NCBI RefSeq assembly: GCF_000003815.2
Contig: NC_049997.1
Span: 7,536,707 to 7,600,706 of the forward strand
Direction: 5' to 3'
DNA: 64,000 bases
Source: Branchiostoma floridae
Taxonomy: Eukaryota; Chordata; Leptocardii; Amphioxiformes; Branchiostomatidae
The notes under the pieces were generated by a model. That model was not told the DNA's origin and made no database searches. It saw nothing but the letters and a program-made list of their open reading frames with translations. The position numbers and the translations under genes were made by a program. This document shows, piece after piece, positions 47,950-60,223 of the stretch. Each line of letters starts with the position of its first letter. Positions within the stretch are counted from its first letter, which is position 1.

Positions 47950-49815
47950 AAAGGACTGGATCAGTAAAGTGTTTCGTTCATTATCACCAATGATACAAAT
48001 TCCGACTTTAAATACTGCTATTGATTCCTTGTAATTTTAACATAGTTTACAGTAATTCCTACAAATGAATGGACTATTATAGTGAAGTTAAAAATAGTCC
48101 CTTACATGTTTTATCAATCATTTAACTCATTTCCAAATACGAGAACAGATCACTCATACATGACTGTGCTGTTATCGATAATATTTTGTTGTTCTGTATG
48201 TAGCCTCGTACAGCCTATATAGCTAGTAATTGTTATTGGTTGCTATTCATTCATTTAACAAGGTAAAACAAAAGAATCATAAAAAACACATCTGTAATAT
48301 AGTTGTACAAAATGAGATCCATTTTGTGTGTATACTATTGTGGTGTCAACGTAGGTAGATGTGTTACAAGGTTACGTGCTATATTGCAAAATATGTACAA
48401 AATGTAATACGTTATGTATCTTGTGTATTTTAGTGTGATAGCTCTGTAGTTTCCTTGTCTGTCATGTGATAGTGTATGATGTACTTGTATATGTGTGCTT
48501 CATGTATAGGGTCACAGGGAGAAAAGCTTACAGAAATTTAAAGCTAATTTTGGATCCAAATAAGGTGAAAGATTACATGAATCTATGTGTGCTGACGCTA
48601 AGTGTATCTACATTTATTTGAATGTTATCTGCGTGCTTATTCGATATTCTACTTCTTTACCTTGGATTTCTACTCCAGAACATTGTCAATAAGTATCTCT
48701 TCTTTTGTGATTAGTATATTTCATTTCTGCAACCTTCACTTGGGCATGATGACATCAGTTGTAAAATGGATGGCGAGCAGAGCTCGAGCTCGATGTTAGA
48801 GCACTTCGAATTTAAAATGTTAAACGTTTCCTACTTTCTATTTTTCGGGGTCTATTTGGAATCTATTATATTTTATCTGAATAAAGGATGCATCAAAATG
48901 TATGATAGAATTTAGTCTTGTCCATTGTGTTGACTCTGTATCATAAAACGTCTTCAATTTGTGTGAGTTTGGAAGTATCAGTACTGTTTTCAGAATGCGA
49001 TCGTGATGTTTTGATTGTTTGCCAGTATCCTCAGTAACATCTGCTGATTACTATCGGCGCTCCTTACAATCTAGTGAAAGGAGCTCCGGTAGTAATAAGA
49101 TGGTACCCGGGCTAGTTTGTCAGTGTGAAACCTTTTGTCTCATCATTATTATCTTCATTACACAGAGAGTCAAATTAACTATTCATATATAAAACATGGG
49201 AAAGAATCGGCACATCATTAAGTATAAGAAACGGGATTGTAATGCATGATTACGAAATTATTACACTTTTAAATGTACAAAGAAATAGATCGCCACAACA
49301 TCGATCGTTGTACCTACATCTTTATGTATAAATATATCTTGTATATTGCTTTTAGTCTAATTTACATTTTTTTCTGTTTTGTCGTTTTACACTTCAACAG
49401 ACAGACAGACATAAGTTAATAAACATATTTACAGTATACAATGTATATCAGACCAATAGAAGAGCTACCAGTTGTCTAATCATCCTAGTGCCAAAATAGA
49501 GCTTTTGCGAAAGTAGAAGTCTCTGGGAGCTCTGACTTGCTAGTTGTTTCTTACTTCTTTTGCAAGATACAAAATGTTATATCTACATAATACAATCATG
49601 TTGTTTTTCCTTTTAGCCCCATAGATGTTAGTCTGCAGGATGCCTGTATTATTGCTTGTCTTCTTAATAGGTGCTATATATATATATGATGGACACCATT
49701 TCTAACGTTATGTACATGTGTGTTTGCTATATATGTCATATCAGGATGACCCAACAGGTAAGCATCCATTCTTATTCAGCAACACGCAACTCAGATTTGG
49801 TGTTAGCAAATTACA
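47950..49815. other. Convergent intergenic region between TNFR-A and TAZ-B
   Basis: Holds the TNFR-A 3' UTR (AATAAA at 48880) and the downstream end of TAZ-B. A block at about 49050-49115 with GGAGCTCCGGTAGTAATA and GATGGTACCC resembles one at about 60140-60215. No exon was recognised. Confidence 0.6.
48880..48885 (+). terminator. Candidate polyadenylation signal of TNFR-A
   Basis: AATAAA in the plus orientation about 930 bp after the stop codon. Closer variants cannot be excluded. Confidence 0.45.
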
Positions 49816-51504
49816 TTAGCTAACATTTTTGTCTGAATGCATGGCTAGAGGCTGACAAGGATAGATTATTGTGCGAATGATGTTTTCCACGACATCGTTG
49901 GTGATCCAAGGTCCAAGTTCTTCCCTTCTCTCCCATATCAGATGTCTGCTGTCGTCACAGAACGGAATGAAGCACGTTCCAGTTGTAGGGTGAGTACACG
50001 GGTGTTGAACATAATCTAAGGAAATTACGTGAGAGAGACACATAATTGTAGATTGCAACTTAATTAATACTCAAACAAATATTGAAGTACATAATCATCA
50101 AATGAGAACGCTTTCATGGACATGGGGACAGTAAATGATATCAACACTTTTGCTCAAAGAGCTCTATGATATGCTAGCTTTTGGAACTTTCTGGCACTTT
50201 TATAGAAATTGGCCACTTGCATGGGTCTTGGCTTAAGAAAAGAACAGATTTATCTGTAATTGTCCTCCTAGATCCTCTGAAAGCAACATTGGCAATCGAT
50301 TTGCTGGCACGCATTCATTACAAGGAAATCTATTTTCATTTACATGGTTATAAGAGATATTATATATGTACCTTTCACGAGAATTGCCCTATGTGTGCAG
50401 TTGATAGCACGGCACCCCACTGTCTTTGTTACAATGGCGATGAGGCGAGAGCAGCGATGACAGTCACCACAGCATCCCTGCTTTCTATGGCGTAGGAAAT
50501 CAACCAGGAGTCTTCCGACGCTCTCGCCTTCAGGTGCAGGCAATGGAGCACAGCGACACACTTGTGGAGGTAGAACCTGAGAAAACCGGAATGTTTGAAG
50601 CTCATTATTTTTCCTCGAAGGCGTACTTAACACAAAATGGGATGAAGACAGTTGTGTCATTTTGAAATAGAGCCTATTCTAAGAAATATTATCTTACCTC
50701 AGCGCCGTTGGATAGCCTTTTCCTCACTCTGCCTGTTTTTGCTCTAGTTGCAGATAGAGGGATGAGATTCAGCTGAAAAAGAGGGAAATGTAAAAATAAA
50801 TGTTTGTGAAATGCAATGATATACATGTACCCTTACCCACACTATCCAAAATTCTCACCTACCCCATGCCCTAATTGTAATTGATAATTCTTCAATTGAG
50901 GCACTACTTTACAAAATCAAAAACATGTGAAGGTCGACAACATAACTGGGAATTTGCTCACAGCTACAATCATAACTCAGATTTTCAATTGTGTTTTAAA
51001 ACAACAAGTAACCTACAAAATGCATAACTCACCTTGTAGTCAGGAAGACCTTCCACGAGACGTTCTACCATACTGACCGCCAGGTCTTCTTCATCTGCTG
51101 TCAGCCCGTCACCTCTGTTGTGTGTGTTTGTGACAAGGCTCGTCTGAAATTTCAAGGATGGGAGGAAAATGATTTGAGTACCTCTTAAGTGATGAAACGT
51201 TTTGATTTACCAATATTGTAATGAGCTAAATCTGTATTTTCTTAGTGGTATGACTTTCACACAATATAGGTGTAGTTCAACAAGCTATTTGCCACCAGAA
51301 AAGACCATAGCATATCCAGGTAAAAAGATACAAAATATATTTTTGCTGCAGTACCAGGGTCACATACTAGGTGTCCAAAATCGATCTTAACCTTTGTGTT
51401 CCCTACATCTGCCCACATAATAAATATAATGAAAATTAAGCAAGAGTTTGATGAGTAATGGTGACTACAAAAATCCAGAAACACACACACACACACACAC
51501 AGAT

Positions 51505-51555
<51 letters not shown>

Positions 51556-52844
51556 GGCAGACAGAAACACAGACATACACACAGACATACTCAAAACAAT
51601 ACCTTAATTTTTCATTAAGATAATAAGCTCTCTTTAAACACAAAGATACACAGAAAATAAGCATACACAATGGAACACACCTCATCGATTTGCCTTGGCA
51701 GCACCGGTGCCTCCCCTAGTTTCAATACGATGGGCCGGCCAGTCGTGCTGTTGAATTCTCGGCAGGACAGTGATATGGCTGTTTGTCCATCGTCTGTTGC
51801 ACTTTGGTGTAAATGCAATGGGATGTAATCAATCACATTGTCCTAATTATACACAAAATGATATCCGCAAAAATATTTTATCCAAACCACTGTCAAACCA
51901 AGTCATAGGCGAATACTTGCACAGACTATCTCTGATATGAAAATACCGATATTTCATCACATATTGCTGGACTTACTATTTTTTCATATGCCTGATCCTG
52001 GAATTGAAGTGTGAGTCGCTGTCAAGAAAGATGTACCAGAGCATCCCCTCAACTTCCTGGCGCTCTTTCTCACTGAGTCTTGAAACACAAATAAACAACC
52101 AATGAAATCAACACAAAAATAAATGAAATATAATAAAATTTCCACCAGCTTCGTTGTTTGAACAATGACAAAGTTTATCGCATATTTGTGCCTCATTGGA
52201 GCTAATTGCAGTATGTTAGATACACAAGGAATGACCGTACAGCTATCATATGCTTGACTGATATCTATAGTTATCATGACTATTCTCTCATGTAAATACT
52301 GACCCCATATGAATTCTCTTTGATTGTAATATGGTAAGGGTGATCTCTTTACACATCTTTAGCATGGCAATAATGTTGTTGTTGCCTCGTTTTCAATTCA
52401 AAATGGCGGCCCCTTTTCGCAAGTATTCAAAATACACAATAGAATGTCTGACTCCGCTATGTAATTTTATGTATTCAAAGTTATTTTACAGTGGTGGTGG
52501 CTATGGCAAGTATGATAAATCCAATCATTTGTTGAAATGATCTGACATGTATTAAAACTACGATGCCATTTAAGGTAATTGTACTTTTAACGTGGATAGC
52601 TATAATAATAATCTTTTGCACGTTCATACCTGTCGCCAGAGATAAAGTTGGCTTCTTGAGACTGAATATCTTGGACGGTGTAGCACCGCATGTTATACAT
52701 CTGGATGTAGCAGCTTTCCCATCCCTCTATGATGTTACAAGGAACGGTGAATTTGTTAAACTTGTCCTGGGGTTTTTCATTGGAGATTATGGCACCAAGG
52801 TGGTGTGTATCGTCCACCCTTGAAACCAAGGCGACGTTTGCCAT
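49816..52844 (-). CDS. TAZ-B: paralogue of TAZ-A, 342 aa
   Basis: Minus-strand coding exons: 52844-52630, 52078-51977, 51801-51681, 51143-51033, 50772-50698, 50576-50372, 50015-49816 (stop TAA). Total 1029 nt with phases 2,2,0,0,0,1, identical to TAZ-A; exons 2, 3 and 4 also have identical lengths (102, 121, 111). The ATG directly follows a CTTTGCAG acceptor, so a 5' UTR exon lies upstream. Shared words include RHMKKY against RNLKKY at the end of exon 2, and DGQTAISLSCRE against DGKTAIVLTCRE. The C-terminal TAZ-like domain has H238-C243-C247-C250 and an outer site ending C291-x4-C296 (CFIPFC). The middle site is eroded: Lys259 replaces the expected His, and its fourth ligand is absent. Confidence 0.85.
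51479..51553. repeat. (CA)n microsatellite
   Basis: Nearly uninterrupted AC dinucleotides in TAZ-B intron 3. It creates a spurious long minus-strand frame of Cys/Val. Confidence 0.98.
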
Positions 52845-54499
52845 CTGCAAAGGTTTTTACGAGTGTTTACACGATATTAGGGAGACTAAAGAAACAAACA
52901 TTATTCCTAGACAATGACGATGAATGTAAAAAAGTTAATGAATTTGTTTTGCATCCACATATTCTTCTAATCTTACCATGTACACGCCATAGACATCTGG
53001 AACATATTTCGTTGAATACTTGAACGGATATAGATTCCAGAGAACTATCCTAAATCTAGAGATATGTTTTCAAATTTTCATGGCCTCCTTGATCACCCAT
53101 TGCACTGATACATTTCGTATTAACATGACGCAGCAATTTGAACGTAACGAGGAAACGATTTGTAAAATTAATAACTCGACAGAAAAATATAGACAGATGC
53201 TGTAAAAGTTGCCAAATGATGCCCAAATTTTCTTTTTTACATCACTAAGCCAATACATGGATAACTCCTTTGGCAGTTGATTTCATCGAGACAAGTTCAG
53301 ACTGACTACCAGTTGTAAACAAGACACAACAACTTGATTAGTTGAATTAAAAAAGGGTGAAACAATCTTCGAAATACGGAGGTAAATTAAAAGAAGACCA
53401 TAAAGAAAACTATGCGAAAATGTACCTTGTTTTCTTGTTGTACCCGGAGACCAATATGATTAATGTAACTTTAAGAAGTTTTCATGATAAACTCGATTGT
53501 TTTCCCAAGAGTCCATCAGCACTGATCATACTTGAGAAGGCCGTCGCCATGTTGGATTTGGTAGGGACCGACCATTACCTGTATCCAGGTTTGAAAAAAA
53601 TGATGCAATCGTATGTCTGCATTGTGCAAGAGCATTATGACCGCAAAACACAGACATTCATATTTCCCACTATGAAGGAAAAATTGCTAACTTCTTTCAA
53701 TTTTCAAACTTGTCCCTTTAATTCTTTTTGATAGAATTTGATCACAGGCAAACTCATTCCATACTCAGTTCTGATTTAAGGGTCTAACTAAATATACACA
53801 TTATCAGAGCATTTTGACAACCCGTTAACATCACAGCATAAGAATGCTTATGCACACAGCATTAAAAAACAATTTTTGCTGTTCATTTATGATCCATGCC
53901 TATTATACAGTGAATGACCCCACGTAGCATGAGTAATGACCCTCAAACACGTCCCACCTATTTCTTTTGTTTGCTAAACAAAGCCTGTTACGCAGGTGGA
54001 AAGTCCCCACCGATCGCAACGTAACGTTAGGTAACTCTCAGTACAGCTTTCCCTCTTATTACCTTTATTTCGTTCAAGATCACTGCTAAATTTGTACATT
54101 CAACTAAGTTTCCATTTCTATACCAAGTATAGTGACGTACAAGTTGAAAGCTACATATATTAAAAAAAGTTAAGAAAATAGTTTCCCGGGATCCTTTTGC
54201 CGACGTGCAGAATTACACCTCAGTTACTTCCGGTATTTCGCTTTTACCTTTAACAAGTCAGTTTCTGCCTTTGCTTTGTCATGTCTGTACAGAACATAAT
54301 TGAAGTAGTCAACTAATATCCATTGGAGTGAGACAAATCAAATCCTGGGGCGACTTGGGGTTTTCCTATACATTTCTGTACGTAGATGTACAATATTCAT
54401 TCGTGTAGCGTTTTAAGTCTTTGTCAGATTACTATTTGTGTACTTGGAATACATATATTTGGCAAAGTCATAGATTTTAATACGTTTTATTCTTCTCAG
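52845..54499. promoter_or_regulatory. Divergent intergenic region between TAZ-B and TNFR-B
   Basis: About 1.65 kb between the TAZ-B ATG and the first confident TNFR-B exon. It should hold the TAZ-B 5' UTR exon, the TNFR-B signal-peptide exon and both promoters. It contains a kappaB-like site at 53998-54008 and an unexplained 124-codon open frame at 53357-53731. Confidence 0.5.
53998..54008 (-). promoter_or_regulatory. NF-kB-like site
   Basis: GGAAAGTCCCC on the plus strand reads GGGGACTTTCC on the minus strand, a full match to the GGGRNNYYCC kappaB consensus. It lies between the divergent TAZ-B and TNFR-B genes. One site can occur by chance; function is inferred. Confidence 0.45.
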
Positions 54500-57400
54500 G
54501 CCGTCGTCTTATTTCAAGCAGCGGTAAATATGGAATGGGAGTGTGAGCTCTGTGACCCAGGTACGTACAAATGTTAAATGGACCTTGAAACATATGTAAC
54601 CTTTGTTATGAGATATTCATGAGATACGGAATAGAAACTTATCATCGTAGGCTGTGATGTAGGCACTTCGTTGAGGTCACGATGGAGTGCCGGTGCCTGC
54701 GATTTCACCTTAAGTCAAAACCTATAAATTATTTCTGAAACTATCACAAGTTTGTTATGGACCCGTGACACGTTTTACCCAGTGAACGTTACGTGAAGCT
54801 TTTGTTTTATTTCAGGGTACTTCATGGTCAGTCCATGTGCCGATGGATTGCGAAATTCTACATTATGTGAGATGTGTAAGGGTAGAACCTTCACACCAAC
54901 TCATAACAATGAGACATCTTGCGTCAGATGCCGTGAACCAAATCACGTCGTTTATTCTGAGGAAGACACACCTATCGCCTGTCGGTGTGCAAAGGGGTTC
55001 CACAAGAGACACAGCACTTGTGTACGGAACGCATTTTGTCGACCAGGAAAGGGGATACACAGAGGTGGGTGCCTGTCTAATGCCTAGGTTACACATAGCC
55101 GAATTTGGCTCCCGACACTCTCCCGACTATGGTTTAGGAGTGATTCGGGAGCTAGTCGGCTGTAGTCGGCTGGCGTTCGGCTGAGTCGGCTGGCGTTCGG
55201 CTGTTGTCCGGCTGAGTCGGCTGGTGTTCGGCTGCTCCATCCGAATGTTTTGAAATGTTCAAAACATTCGGCTCTGAACGGTAACTCTGGAATGGGTCGG
55301 TTGGTGATCGGCTGGTGTTCGGCGCGGTCGGCTAGTGTTCGGTTGGTGTTCGGAGTAAGTCAGCAGTCAAATTAAATCTTAACCATGGCATAAACATTGC
55401 TGATTTACTCCCAGCTTGTTTCCAACTTACCAATGATTCACCCCAAGACCGTAGACAAATCTCTGCTAACTCATTTCCAAGCAAAAAGACTATTGCCAGG
55501 ACGTAGACGAATCACCCCCGAACTTCCCACGACCGACATCCAGCCAAAAACAAAAAGAACCATAAATGCCGCACTGGAGCTATATGTGATCCAAATTTGA
55601 TCTCTTGGTGATGTTTACAAAATAGAAGAAAGGATAATCTTGATTAAAAACGAAAATGAGCACTCTTTTGAAAATCGATGATTATGTCTATTTCAAGTCG
55701 AGAGAGGGTCGGCAATCGGTTGGGGATCAGTCAGGAGTGATTCGGCAGTCTGCGGCTAGAGGTCGGGATGGTTGGTGATAGGTTAGTTTGCATTTGGGAC
55801 ACAGTCGGGAGTAAGTCATTTACTGGTCGGGAGATGTTCGGGACATGTTCGGCGCTAAAAAAATAGGCGTGGCCTAAACTGGTCAGACTACTCCCGAACT
55901 ACTGCCCACTTGGGTCGGCTAAGAGTCGGCTAGTGTTCGGGAGCCAAAGTCGGCTATGTGTAACCTAGGCATAACAGTACAGACGCTTCACTCTTTACAA
56001 GCAAACCCACCGTTATCGATTCGTGACAGGATGTTTATTTTGCCAGCACCACAGTCGCTGCTGTCGTTTCATTAGAAAGAGTTGCAATCATTTCCTTATG
56101 TTTCAACCCAACTATATGTATTAGTGTTTTCTTCATTTTCAAATTCACTCTTTTAACATACAAGGAAAATCAACCAAAGTCATATAAAGTAATAATGAGG
56201 CAATTTACGTGCTTAGTTTCTTAGATCTACAAAAGTATAGATACTTTGGACAAAACCTAGTACGTGGGGAAGAGGTCAATGTAAAAGGACAAATTTCCGA
56301 ATCTAGTTAGCATTCTCAGGTTTTGCTATTTCATAAATTACAATTGTCATTGTCATTGTTATCAATCTCCCTCAAATGTATCTTTTCTCAGGGGGCTGCC
56401 AACATTGCCCTGAAGGACAATTCAGTAACCAATATTCCAACACACAGCACTGTCGCCCTTGGACGAAGTAAGTAACAGGTCTAATTTGAAAACATCTAAA
56501 TCTGACTTTTCTGCCCTCCTGGCAGATTTTGGCAACCCATATTCAAACTTCTACAATTAAAGCTATATGAACACATTTTGTAACAATGATTAATCAACAG
56601 GACCGTGAAAACAGAATTTCAAGAAAGTAATATATGGAATGTAACCAAACTGTGTTGGCTATTTCTCAGTTGTACCGCAAAGGGAATGATCACGATGTCC
56701 GAGGGAACGTCAAGAAGGGACGTGATCTGCAGAGATACAAGTGCGATGAGAGGAAGACGTCGGCACTACAGGAAACAAACAATGGACGCCGAAAAGGAAA
56801 CGGTAATCTCTACAACACAGGCTCCAGCCAATACATCAGGTCAGCAGAAGTGTCATATTTGTTATTCTAACTACGAACTACTTGTTATTCTACGCTTTAG
56901 ACGACATTACCCTGACTACATTTGTAACAATTAGATGTGTTTACACTTAGGCCACGTTGATTTGATTATATGGATGACATCCGCGCTCGCACCAATTTTC
57001 GGCCATTTCCAAAAAAAAAAAAAGTTTTCGACCAAACAATAAATTGTGCAAAGCAGCTGTAAAATGAGCACAAATATTCCGTAGATTGAAAAAAAAGTAT
57101 CAGAAAACAGATAACTAATGCGCCAAAAGTAGTTACTCAAGCAACTGGATATGGTTTTGAAACGGTCAGACGTTTCGGATAGAATCCACTATCCTTCGTC
57201 AGTGACACTGAAGAGATCTGGAAGAAACAGGTCTTTTATACTCTAACTATGAATGAAGACAATTTCAAATGTCCAATAGGAAAGGTTGTAAGATAATTAA
57301 TGCCAGATAACTAATGCCATATGTAGAATGCCAAAATGAATCTAAAGTCAAAGAATAAGATGTGAAAGGACGGAAAGAAAAAAAAATCTATTGTTGGTTG

Positions 57401-59872
57401 TGGGAGGTACCAGTACAGAAAATTCAGGTCCAGAGGATCATGGTATACCATACTATGTGTGTTTAGTCCTATGCTCAACATTCCTGGCCACTTTAATTTC
57501 ATACTGAAGACAACTTTTTTTTGGGCCAAACTTTTTTTTTATTCGCTCGTTCGCATCAGTTTTGGAGTTCCCTGAGGATGTCATCCATATAATCAAATCA
57601 ACATGGCCTTACAGATCTACTCATGATGTAATGGCAATTTGACTGTCTTTATTGTACTTCTATGAAATGTATGGGTTAATTTGTGGTAACTTGAACATCA
57701 TTTTAGGAATTTGTCCTTATTTTCTGTAATGGATTCGATACCTTACGGAATAGTATGGGTACATCAGACTTCTGCGAAAAAGATGTCTGCGGAACCCTGA
57801 CCTGGGGGATAACATATGACCGCATTTTTCCACAGAGAGGAAAATTCTGAGACAAAAGGGGATAGCTGTAGCACCAACCTCGTCTTTGAAAGTGATCGCT
57901 ACAACAACAACTATGATAACACAATCAAAAACTAGTGATCCACGCAGCCAAATAGCCGAGATTTCACCTGCTGTGTCCAAGGATGATCCGACTCATTGGT
58001 TAATAATCATAACAATCGCTGTTATTATGCTGCTACTGCTTGTAATCGTCATGCAAATTACCATTTGCCAGAGGGGACTGAGAGAGAAAACTTCGAAAAG
58101 AAAAGGTAGGATATCTCTCTTAAAGATTAATGTATAAATTCTGTATCGGTCTGTTAAGTACTAAAGACATCATAAGATGTGATGACTGCAAAATGCCTCT
58201 AACCCTGATTAGATTATGTTAATAAATGGACATGAATACAGATGAATAAAAGCAATTCGGATGTAATTTGGCTCGAATCTGTACATTTTGTAACGTGTAG
58301 TATCTTTTGTTTTGTTTTGTGAGCAATGTTGATCGCTAACCAAGCTGCGTGTTGCCTATCAGTAACCTGCAGACCAAAACAGGAAAGTCGAGACGGAGAG
58401 AAATCTCCCGTGCACCATAGGGCTGTCTTGATGAGTGACGAACAGATTCAAGTTCAAGAAGAACCTTTCGAAGTTCCCACAAGTCCAACTGAGTTCGAGG
58501 TAAAGAAAGTAATTTTTCAAAGTATGTAAATGACATAATCTAATAACTTTGATAATTTTATTACTCGCTTTCTGACAAGTGTCCTTACACTTCCTGGATT
58601 ACAGATGAAATACATGCCATTTAGAATTCTAACAACAACAATTGAAATGATCAGCTGTGCAGCATTGATGTATTTGTCAATTTGTGGTTTGCACCGCCTA
58701 GCCGCTTAGTAACAATTGTGTTAACTATAAGCGTCTGATACTAGTATACTTATTGTACAAAGGGTCATCTTCATGTGAACGAACCACCACCGTATCACTC
58801 ACAAGATTTGCAAGTAATAAACAACTGCAACTGTAACTGCAACAGTCACGAGGTAAGAGCCGACTTTTTCATATTTCCAGGACAACTTCTTCAAGGGACC
58901 TACAAACAACTATGTGCCAATGCAACGTTTTTATTACCTTCATGTAAATGTGTTTATTGAAATTGTTACTACCCTTACCTCTTCATACGGCACACTCGGA
59001 TAAGTCAATCAACGACACATTCAAACTGCAAAAGTTTCTACTACAATTTTGGTTGGGTCATAAAACAATGATAAGGATGATGATGATCGGCAGAATCACG
59101 AACATAGGAAAGAAAATCTTATCTTTGTTATATGTTTTGGCAGAATTGGGATGATACACCCGAAAATCAAGACTACGAAGGAGAGGAAACCAGTCCCAAA
59201 ACCCACATACCCCTGGGGTTTTCTGTCTCCATGGAGTTTGCAAAAACCCCATTGGCGCACTCCAGCGAATCTCTATCCAGCACGCACGTTTCCTCTGCTT
59301 CGTGGCAGACGTCTCCTTCAAGCGTGGCATACAGGAAGAGGATCCAAGAACGTCTTGCGCAAGTTGTGACAAATGGTCGGTCCACGTTAGCTGTCTCAAG
59401 TATTATCATCATGCATCAACATAACGGTTGAAGCTAATCATGATATTCAGTGCTGGTTTGTGTTTTGAACATAACGTTGCTTCATTTTGTTGACTTGTAA
59501 AGTGGTAAAAAGTACAATGGAAATTGACAAGTCTTTGCATTATCTTACTTGATTTCATTCTTTCTTACAGTGCTGTCGAGAAGCGCGATGGAGCATCTTG
59601 TAGGAGGACTTGGGCGGGAGTGGCAAGCGCTGGCTCAATGTCTGGGGCTTACACCGGCCGAAATCGATCACATCTTAAATGAAAATAGAAGCGATTTGGA
59701 CAAACAAATCTATGAAATGATTAGGCGTTGGCAACAGGGTAGGACAGGAGAAGCGTCCATCTCTGAATTGTATGGAGCACTGCTGGAGTGTAACATGGAG
59801 GAATTACACAACAAGTTGGTTTCTTTGGAAGGTGCTGGTGCTGGCTGCAAAACTGAAACGATTATTCAATGA
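54500..59872 (+). CDS. TNFR-B: tandem paralogue of TNFR-A with death domain, at least 528 aa
   Basis: Exons 54500-54560, 54816-55064, 56392-56467, 56670-56839, 57836-58105, 58363-58499, 58763-58852, 59144-59375 and 59571-59872 (stop TGA) join in phases identical to TNFR-A exons 2-10. The signal-peptide exon is not secure: an in-frame ATG at 54386 is continuous with the first exon, but the paralogue has an intron there. Cysteine-rich repeats include CELCDPG, CEMCKGRTFTPTHNNETSC and CRCAKGFHKRHSTC. One transmembrane segment lies at about 57997-58065 (WLIIITIAVIMLLLLVIVM). The tail has a PPPY motif near 58783, a CNCNCN run near 58824, and the motif WQTSPSSVAYRKR shared in position with TNFR-A. 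The death domain (59571 on) reads GREWQALAQCLGLTPAEID and RRWQQGRTGEASI. Confidence 0.92.
55081..55971. mobile_element. 891-bp inverted-repeat element with TAA target duplication
   Basis: Ends TGCCTAGGTTACACATAGCC and its exact inverse, flanked by TAA at 55078-55080 and 55972-55974. The left inner part (about 55140-55350) is a run of imperfect GTCGGCTGGTGTTCGGCT repeats. The right inner part has related GTCGG words. The 3-bp TWA duplication fits PIF/Harbinger-type transposition. No transposase frame. It lies in the TNFR-B intron between exons 54816-55064 and 56392-56467. Confidence 0.9.
56950..57608. mobile_element. Inverted-repeat element with TTA target duplication
   Basis: Terminal repeats of about 34 bp start GGCCACGTTGATTTGATTA and are matched at the right end with one difference. 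TTA flanks both sides. The interior includes GTCAGACGTTTCGGATAGAATCC and CCTTCGTCAGTGAC, a word style I associate with widespread invertebrate repeats. It sits in a TNFR-B intron just before the transmembrane exon. Confidence 0.87.
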
Positions 59873-60217
59873 ATTAAGCTAAGACACACTTTTGTTGCAT
59901 ACTTTGCCAAAATGGGCTACCAAGTACAGGTCACAACAAAACATTGTTAACAGATACAATTAATTTTACAGGTAAAAAAAAAACTTACTATCATTAGATA
60001 AATTCAACTTCTCGCCTTTCAGCTATATAATAGTAGAGACAGAATAAGGTTTGTCTGGTTGCATTAGGAATTTGAATTTTACTAAAGATAGCTGGAGGGA
60101 CAACCGGTTTTCAAGTCGTCTCACTTTTCATCCAATGATTGTGAGTAAAAGTAGCCTTTTTACCATCCGATTTCTACCTTTAGAGCTCCGGTAGAAATAG
60201 GATGGTACCCAGGATAG

Positions 60218-60223
60218 AATAAA
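60218..60223 (+). terminator. Candidate polyadenylation signal of TNFR-B
   Basis: AATAAA 346 bp after the TGA stop codon. Confidence 0.6.

Noticed and set aside
51257-51685. 142-codon minus-strand frame rich in Cys and Val
   Set aside because: Read-through of the CA microsatellite.
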